The notes under the pieces are model-generated. The model was not told the origin of the DNA and did no database searches. It saw only the letters and a list, made by a program, of their open reading frames with translations. This document shows positions 52,667 to 61,800 of a stretch of DNA of 64,000 nt, piece by piece. The position numbers were made by a program, and so were the translations under genes. Source of the DNA: Auanema rhodensis (Eukaryota > Nematoda > Chromadorea > Rhabditida > Rhabditidae); assembly GCA_964057225.1 (NCBI GenBank), contig OZ059900.1, positions 15,205,638 through 15,269,637 of the forward strand. Reading direction: 5' to 3'. The number at the start of each line of letters is the position of its first letter. The stretch's first letter is position 1.

Positions 52667-53008
52667 TTGTTCCTACAACGTCTGTTTCCACTTTCACGAC
52701 AAAAAAACAGGGGTTAGAAAATTAAGGAAATTAGCATATTCTGAGGGCACGCCCCTTATGGCTAATATTGATTAAATCGATTTTTGTTCATATGAGTCGT
52801 CAAATGCAACGAATTTCAGCGTGTTACATACTAAAATGAAGCATTTTACATGCTGAACACTAGAAAAATACAAAAACACAGTATTTCCCATGAGAAATAT
52901 TTTATTATGCTGGAAAACCAGTTTTTGGAAATTTCGCTGTAAACAAGGTTTTGACTTACGATTTCATGTGTTCAAACTCATGCAATGTCAATGAAACCTA
53001 GCTCAAAA

Positions 53009-55060
53009 TTGTTTGTACAACGTCTGTTTCCACTTTCACGACAAAAAAACAGGGGTTAGAAAATTAAGGAAATTAGCATATTCTGAGGGCACGCCCCTTA
53101 TGGCTAATATTGATTAAATCGATTTTTGTTCATATGAGTCGTCAAATGCAACGAATTTCAGCGTGTTAAATACTAAAATGAAACATTTTACATGCTGAAC
53201 AGTAGAAAAATACAAAAACACAGTATTTCCCATGAGAAATATTTTATTATGCTGGAAAACCAGTTTTTGGAAATTTCGCTGTAAACAAGGTTTTGACTTA
53301 CGATTTCATGTGTTCAAACTCATGCAATGTCAATGAAACCTAGCTCAAAATTGTTCCTTCAACGTCTAGTTCCACTTTCACGACAAAAAAACGGGGGTTA
53401 GAAAATTAATGAAATCAGCATATTCTGAGGGCACGCCCCTTATGGCTAATATTGATTAAATCGATTTTTGTTCATATGAGTCGTCAAATGCAACGAATTT
53501 CATCGTGTTACATACTAAAATGAAGCATTTTACATGCTGAACACTAGAAAACTACAAAAACACAGTATTTCTCATGAGAAATATTTTATTATGCTGGAAA
53601 ACCAGTTTTTGGAAATTTCGCTGTAAACAAGGTTTTGACTTACGATTTCATGTGTTCAAACTCATGCAATGTCAATGAAACCTAGCTCAAAATTGTTTGT
53701 ACAACGTCTAGTTCCACTTTCACGACAAAAAAACAGGGGTTAGAAAATTAAGGAAATTAGCATATTCTGAGGGCACGCCCCTTATGGCTAATATTGATTA
53801 AATCGATTTTTGTTCATATGAGTAGTCAAATGCAACGAATTTCAGCGTGTTACATACTGAAATGAAGCATTTTACATGCTGAACACTAGAAAAATACAAA
53901 AACACAGTATTTCCCATGAGAAATATTTTATTATGCTGGAAAACCAGTTTTTGGAATTTTCGCTGTAAACAAGGTTTTGACTTACGATTTCATGTGTTCA
54001 AACTCATGCAATGTCAATGAAACCTAGCTCAAAATTGTTCGTACAACGTCTAGTTCCACTTTCACGACAAAAAAACAGGGGTTAGAAAATTAAGGAAATT
54101 AGCATATTCTGAGGGCACGCCCCTTATGGCTAATATTGATTAAATCGATTTTTGTTCATATGAGTCGTCAAATGCAACGAATTTCAGCGTGTTACATACT
54201 AAAATGAAGCATTTTACATGGTGAACACTAGAAAAATACAAAAACACAGTATTTCCCATGAGAAATATTTTATTATGCTGGAAAACCAGTTTTTGGAAAT
54301 TTCGCTGTAAACAAGGTTTTGACATACGATTTCATGTGTTCAAACTCATGCAATGTCAATGAAACCTAGCTCAAAATTGTTCGTACAACGTCTGGTTCCA
54401 CTTTCACGACAAAAAAACAGGGGTTAGAAAATTTAGGAAATTAGCATATTCTGAGGGCACGCCCCTTATGGCTAATATTGATTAAATCGATTTTTGTTCA
54501 TATGAGTCGTCAAATGCAACGAATTTCAGCGTGTTACATACTAAAATGAAGTATTTTACATGCTGAACACTAGAAAAATACAAAAACACAGTATTTCCCA
54601 TGAGAAATATTTTATTATGCTGGAAAACCAGTTTTTGGAATTTTCGCTGTAAACAAGGTTTTGACTTACGATTTCATGTGTTCAAACTCATGCAATGTCA
54701 ATGAAACCTAGCTCAAAATTGTTCGTACAACGTCTAGTTCCACTTTCACGACAAAAAAACAGGGGTTAGAAAATTAAGGAAATTAGCATATTCTGAGGGC
54801 ACGCCCCTTATGGCTAATATTGATTAAATCGATTTTTGTTCATATGAGTCGTCAAATGCAACGAATTTCAGCGTGTTACATACTAAAATGAAGCATTTTA
54901 CATGCTGAACACTAGAAAAATACAAAAACACAGTATTTCCCATGAGAAATATTTTATTATGCTGGAAAACCAGTTTTTGGAATTTTCGCTGTAAACAAGG
55001 TTTTGACTTACGATTTCATGTGTTCAAACTCATGCAATGTCAATGAAACCTAGCTCAAAA
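53009..55060. repeat. Six-monomer divergent block M156-M161, copy 3 of 3
   Basis: It matches M55-M60 at an offset of 34542 bp (101 monomers) and M72-M77 at 28728 bp (84 monomers). It keeps TTAAATAC/ACAGTAG, TTCCTTCAAC/CGGGGG, ACTGAAATG, GACATACG and GTCTGGTT/TTTAGG. It lacks the ACTAGGAAA mark of M60 and M77 and has private GAAAACTAC (M157) and ATGGTGAAC (M159). M60 and M77 share their private mark, so those two copies are the closest pair. Confidence 0.9.
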
Positions 55061-55402
55061 TTGTTCGTACAACGTCTAGTTCCACTTTCACGACAAAAAA
55101 ACAGGGGTTAGAAAATTAAGGAAATTAGCATATTCTGAGGGCACGCCCTTTATGGCTAATATTGATTAAATCGATTTTTGTTCATATGAGTCGTCAAATG
55201 CAACGAATTTCAGCGTGTTACATACTAAAATGAAGCATTTTACATGCTGAACACTAGAAAAATACAAAAACACAGTATTTCCCATGAGAAATATTTTATT
55301 ATGCTGGAAAACCAGGTTTTGGAAATTTCGCTGTAAACAAGGTTTTGACTTACGATTTCATGTGTTCAAACTCATGCAATGTCAATGAAACCTAGCTCAA
55401 AA
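55061..55402. repeat. Cassette leader monomer M162
   Basis: M162 has TTCGTAC, GCCCTTTATGG and CCAGGTTTTGG, like M105, which is 19493 bp upstream. Both sit directly before a five-monomer cassette. The GCCCTTTATGG change also occurs in M78, M85 and M174. Confidence 0.8.
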
Positions 55403-57112
55403 TTGTTCGTACAACGTCTAGTTCCACTTTCACGACAAAAAAACAGGGGTTAGAAAATTTAGGAAATTAGCATATTCTGAGGGCACGCCCCTTATGGCTA
55501 ATATTGATTAAATCGATTTTTGTTCATATGAGTCGTCAAATGCAACGAATTTCAGCGTGTTACATACTAAAATGAAGCATTTCACATGCTGAACACTAGA
55601 AAAATACAAAAACACAGTATTTCCCATGAGAAATATTTTATTATGCTGGAAAACCAGTTTTTGGAAATTTCGCTGTAAACAAGTTTTTGACTTACGATTT
55701 CATGTGTTCAAACTCATGCAATGTCAATGAAACCTAGCTCAAAATTGTTCCTACAACGTCTAGTTCCACTTTCACGACAAAAAAACAGGGGTTAGAAAAT
55801 TAAGGAAATTAGCATATTCTGAGGGCACGCCTCTTATGGCTAATATTGATTAAATCGATTTTTGTTCATATGAGTCGTCAAATGCAACGAATTTCAGCGT
55901 GTTACATACTAAAATGAAGCATTTTACATGCTGAACACTATAAAAATACAAAAACACAGTATTTCCCATGAGAAATATTTTATTATGCTGGAAAACCAGT
56001 TTTTGGAAATTTCGCTGTAAACAAGGTTTTGACTTACGATTTCATGTGTTCAAACTCATGCAATGTCAATGAAACCTAGCTCAAAATTGTTCCTACAACG
56101 TCTAGTTCCACTTTCACGACAAAAAACAGGGGTTAGAAAATTAAGGAAATTAGCATATTCTGAGGGCACGCCTCTTATGGCTAATATTGATTAAATCGAT
56201 TTTTGTTCATATGAGTCGTCAAATGCAACGAATTTCAGCGTGTTACATACTAAAATGAAGCATTTTACATGCTGAACACTATAAAAATACAAAAACACAG
56301 TATTTCCCATGAGAAATATTTTATTATGCTGGAAAACCAGTTTTTGGAAATTTCGCTGTAAACAAGGTTTTGACTTACGATTTCATGTGTTCAAACTCAT
56401 GCAATGTCAATGAAACCTAGCTCAAAATTGTTCCTACAACGTCTAGTTCCACTTTCACGACAAAAAAAACAGGGGTTAGAAAATTAAGGAAATTAGCATA
56501 TTCTGAGGGCACGCCCCTTATGGCTAATATTGATTAAATCGATTTTTGTTCATATGAGTCGTCAAATGCAACGAATTTCAGCGTGTTACATACTAAAATG
56601 AAGCATTTTACATGCTGAACACTAGAAAAATACAAAAACACAGTATTTCCCATGAGAAATATTTTATTATGCTGGAAAACCAGTTTTTGGAAATTTCGCT
56701 GTAAACAAGGTTTTGACTTACGATTTCATGTGTTCAAACTCATGCAATGTCAATGAAACCTAGCTCAAAATTGTTCCTACAACGTCTAGTTCCACTTTCA
56801 CGACAACAAAACAGGGGTTAGAAAATTAAGGAAATTAGCATATTCTGAGGGCACGCCCCTTATGGCTAATATTGATTAAATCGATTTTTGTTCATATGAG
56901 TCGTCAAATGCAACGAATTTCAGCGTGTTACATACTAAAATGAAGCATTTTACATGCTGAACACTAGAAAAATACAAAAACACAGTATTTCCCATGAGAA
57001 ATATTTTATTATGCTGGAAAACCAGGTTTTGGAAATTTCGCTGTAAACAAGGTTTTGACTTACGATTTCATGTGTTCAAACTCATGCAATGTCAATGAAA
57101 CCTAGCTCAAAA
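55403..57112. repeat. Five-monomer cassette, copy 4 (M163-M167), last unit chimeric
   Basis: The cassette order of 1710 bp is TTTAGG/ACAAGTTTTTGAC, GCCTCTTATGG/ACTATAAA, A6, A8, ACAACAAAAC. M164 has CAGGGGTT rather than the CAGGAGTT of copies 1-3, and M166 has CGAATTT rather than CGAACTT. M167 starts with the ACAACAAAAC mark but ends with CCAGGTTTTGG (gg at 57025, 1710 bp after that of M162). It is therefore the join that produced the tandem pair with copy 5. Confidence 0.9.
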
Positions 57113-58822
57113 TTGTTCGTACAACGTCTAGTTCCACTTTCACGACAAAAAAACAGGGGTTAGAAAATTTAGGAAATTAGCATATTCTGAGGGCACGCCC
57201 CTTATGGCTAATATTGATTAAATCGATTTTTGTTCATATGAGTCGTCAAATGCAACGAATTTCAGCGTGTTACATACTAAAATGAAGCATTTCACATGCT
57301 GAACACTAGAAAAATACAAAAACACAGTATTTCCCATGAGAAATATTTTATTATGCTGGAAAACCAGTTTTTGGAAATTTCGCTGTAAACAAGTTTTTGA
57401 CTTACGATTTCATGTGTTCAAACTCATGCAATGTCAATGAAACCTAGCTCAAAATTGTTCCTACAACGTCTAGTTCCACTTTCACGACAAAAAAACAGGG
57501 GTTAGAAAATTAAGGAAATTAGCATATTCTGAGGGCACGCCTCTTATGGCTAATATTGATTAAATCGATTTTTGTTCATATGAGTCGTCAAATGCAACGA
57601 ATTTCAGCGTGTTACATACTAAAATGAAGCATTTTACATGCTGAACACTATAAAAATACAAAAACACAGTATTTCCCATGAGAAATATTTTATTATGCTG
57701 GAAAACCAGTTTTTGGAAATTTCGCTGTAAACAAGGTTTTGACTTACGATTTCATGTGTTCAAACTCATGCAATGTCAATGAAACCTAGCTCAAAATTGT
57801 TCCTACAACGTCTAGTTCCACTTTCACGACAAAAAACAGGGGTTAGAAAATTAAGGAAATTAGCATATTCTGAGGGCACGCCTCTTATGGCTAATATTGA
57901 TTAAATCGATTTTTGTTCATATGAGTCGTCAAATGCAACGAATTTCAGCGTGTTACATACTAAAATGAAGCATTTTACATGCTGAACACTATAAAAATAC
58001 AAAAACACAGTATTTCCCATGAGAAATATTTTATTATGCTGGAAAACCAGTTTTTGGAAATTTCGCTGTAAACAAGGTTTTGACTTACGATTTCATGTGT
58101 TCAAACTCATGCAATGTCAATGAAACCTAGCTCAAAATTGTTCCTACAACGTCTAGTTCCACTTTCACGACAAAAAAAACAGGGGTTAGAAAATTAAGGA
58201 AATTAGCATATTCTGAGGGCACGCCCCTTATGGCTAATATTGATTAAATCGATTTTTGTTCATATGAGTCGTCAAATGCAACGAATTTCAGCGTGTTACA
58301 TACTAAAATGAAGCATTTTACATGCTGAACACTAGAAAAATACAAAAACACAGTATTTCCCATGAGAAATATTTTATTATGCTGGAAAACCAGTTTTTGG
58401 AAATTTCGCTGTAAACAAGGTTTTGACTTACGATTTCATGTGTTCAAACTCATGCAATGTCAATGAAACCTAGCTCAAAATTGTTCCTACAACGTCTAGT
58501 TCCACTTTCACGACAACAAAACAGGGGTTAGAAAATTAAGGAAATTAGCATATTCTGAGGGCACGCCCCTTATGGCTAATATTGATTAAATCGATTTTTG
58601 TTCATATGAGTCGTCAAATGCAACGAATTTCAGCGTGTTACATACTAAAATGAAGCATTTCACATGCTGAACACTAGAAAAATACAAAAACACAGTATTT
58701 CCCATGAGAAATATTTTATTATGCTGGAAAACCAGTTTTTGGAAATTTCGCTGTAAACAAGGTTTTGACTTACGATTTCATGTGTTCAAACTCATGCAAT
58801 GTCAATGAAACCTAGCTCAAAA
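57113..58822. repeat. Five-monomer cassette, copy 5 (M168-M172)
   Basis: It directly follows copy 4 with a 1710-bp period and shares that copy's CAGGGGTT and CGAATTT states, which separate this pair from copies 1-3. The A6 unit M170 is 341 bp and the A8 unit M171 is 343 bp. M172 has ACAACAAAAC with GCATTTC. The shared states and the M167 join indicate a tandem duplication of the cassette after zone 5 had separated from zone 3 (inference). Confidence 0.9.
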
Positions 58823-61800
58823 TTGTTCGTACAACGTCTAGTTCCACTTTCACGACAAAAAAACAGGGGTTAGAAAATTGAGGAAATTAGCATAATCTGA
58901 GGGCACGCCCCTTATGGCTAATATTGATTAAATCGATTTTTGTTCATATGAGTCGTCAAATGCAATTAATTTCAGCGTGTCACATACTAAAATGAAGCAT
59001 TTTACATGCTGAACACTAAAAAAATACAAAAACACAGTATTTCCCATGAGAAATATTTTATTATGCTGGAAAACGAGTTTTTGGAAATTTCGCTGTAAAC
59101 AAGGTTTTGACTTACGATTTCATGTGTTCAAACTCATGCAATGTCAATGAAATCTAGCTCAAAATTGTTCCTACAACGTCTAGTTCCACTTTCACGACAA
59201 AAAAACAGGGGTTAGAAAATTAAGGAAATTAGCAGATTCTGAGGGCACGCCCTTTATGGCTTATATTGATTAAATCGATTTTTGTTCATATGAGTCGTCA
59301 AATGCAACGAATTTCAGCGTGTTACATACTAAAATGAAACATTTTACATGCTGAACACTATAAAAATACAAAAACACAGTATTTCCCATGAGAAATATTT
59401 TATTATGCTGGAAAACCAGTTTTTGGAAATTTCGCTGTAAACAAGGTTTTGACTTACGATTTCATGTGTTCAAACTCATGCAATGTCAATGAAACCTAGC
59501 TCAAAATTGTTCCTACAACGTCTAGTTCCACTTTCACGACAACAAAACAGGGGTTAGAAAATTAAGGAAATTAGCATAATCTGAGGGCACGCCCCTTATG
59601 GCTAATATTGATTAAATCGATTTTTGTTCATATGAGTCGTCAAATGCAATTAATTTCAGCGTGTTACATACTAAAATGAAGCATTTTACATGCTGAACAC
59701 TATAAAAATACAAAAACACAGTATTTCCCATGAGAAATATTTTATTATGCTGGAAAACCAGTTTTTGGAAATTTCGCTGTAAACAAGGTTTTGACTTACG
59801 ATTTCATGTGTTCAAACTCATGCAATGTCAATGAAACCTAGCTCAAAATTGTTCCTACAACGTCTAGTTCCACTTTCACGACAAAAAAAACAGGGGTTAG
59901 AAAATTAAGGAAATTAGCATATTCTGAGGGCACGCCCCTTATGGCTAATATTGATTAAATCGATTTTTGTTCATATGAGTCGTCAAATGCAACGAATTTC
60001 AGCGTGTTACATACTAAAATGAAGCATTTTACATGCTGAACACTAGAAAAATACAAAAACACAGTATTTCCCATGAGAAATATTTTATTATGCTGGAAAA
60101 CCAGTTTTTGGAAATTTCGCTGTAAACAAGGTTTTGACTTACGATTTCATGTGTTCAAACTCATGCAATGTCAATGAAACCTAGCTCAAAATTGTTCCTA
60201 CAACGTCTAGTCCCACTTTCACGACAAAAAAACAGGGGTTAGAAAATTAAGGAAATTAGCATATTCTGAGGGCACGCCCCTTATGGCTAATATTGATTAA
60301 ATCGATTTTTGTTCATATGAGTCGTCAAATGCAACGAATTTCAGCGTGTTACATACTAAAATGAAGCATTTCACATGCTGAACACTAGAAAAATACAAAA
60401 ACACAGTATTTCCCATGAGAAATATTTTATTATGCTGGAAAACCAGTTTTTGGAAATTTCGCTGTAAACAAGTTTTTGACTTACGATTTCATGTGTTCAA
60501 ACTCATGCAATGTCAATGAAACCTAGCTCAAAATTGTTCCTACAACGTCTAGTTCCACTTTCACGACAAAAAAACAGGGGTTAGAAAATTAAGGAAATTA
60601 GCATATTCTGAGGGCACGCCTCTTATGGCTAATATTGATTAAATCGATTTTTGTTCATATGAGTCGTCAAATGCAACGAATTTCAGCGTGTTACATACTA
60701 AAATGAAGCATTTTACATGCTGAACACTAGAAAAATACAAAAACACAGTATTTCCCATGAGAAATATTTTATTATGCTGGAAAACCAGTTTTTGGAAATT
60801 TCGCTGTAAACAAGTTTTTGACTTACGATTTCATGTGTTCAAACTCATGCAATGTCAATGAAACCTAGCTCAAAATTGTTCCTACAACGTCTAGTTCCAC
60901 TTTCACGACAAAAAAACAGGGGTTAGAAAATTAAGGAAATTAGCATATTCTGAGGGCACGCCTCTTATGGCTAATATTGATTAAATCGATTTTTGTTCAT
61001 ATGAGTCGTCAAATGCAACGAATTTCAGCGTGTTACATACTAAAATGAAGCATTTTACATGCTGAACACTAGAAAAATACAAAAACACAGTATTTCCCAT
61101 GAGAAATATTTTATTATGCTGGAAAACCAGTTTTTGGAAATTTCGCTGTAAACAAGGTTTTGACTTACGATTTCATGTGTTCAAACTCATGCAATGTCAA
61201 TGAAACCTAGCTCAAAATTGTTCGTACAACGTCTAGTTCCACTTTCACGACAAAAAAACAGGGGTTAGAAAATTAAGGAAATTAGCATATTCTGAGGGCA
61301 CGCCCCTTATGGCTAATATTGATTAAATCGATTTTTGTTCATATGAGTCGTCAAATGCAACAAATTTCAGCGTGTTACATACTAAAATGAAGCATTTTAC
61401 AAGCTGAACACTAGAAAAATACAAAAACACAGTTTTTCCCATGAGAAATATTTTAATATGCTGGAAAACCAGTTTTTGGAAATTTCGCTGTAAACAAGGT
61501 TTTGACTTACGATTTCATGTGTTCAAACTCATGCAATGTCAATGAAACCTAGCTCAAAATTGTTCGTACAACGTCTAGTTCCACTTTCACGACAAAAAAA
61601 CAGGGGTTAGAAAATTTAGGAAATTAGCATATTCTGAGGGCACGCCCCTTATGGCTAATATTGATTAAATCGATTTTTGTTCATATGAGTCGTCAAAAGC
61701 AACGAATTTCAGCGTGTTACATACTAAAATGAAGTATTTTACATGCTGAACACTAGAAAAATACAAAAACACAGTATTTCCCATGAGAAATATTTTATTA

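Larger units (their letters stand above)
37620..53008. repeat. Zone 4: second pass of the zone 1 and early zone 2 order (M111-M155)
   Basis: M111-M155 contain no TTCGTAC starts and follow the marker order of zone 1: M116-M127 match M7-M18, and M129-M139 match M24-M34. These are followed by CCGG/CAAAGTC units (M140, M142) like M44, and by M144-M149 like M48-M53. Five zone 1 units (M19-M23) are represented by the single unit M128, so the second pass is shorter. Private changes include TTTCATGAC and AGCTTAAAA in M115, CACACTAAA in M116, TTCTTATGATTCG in M124 and TTCAAGTG in M143. Confidence 0.8.
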
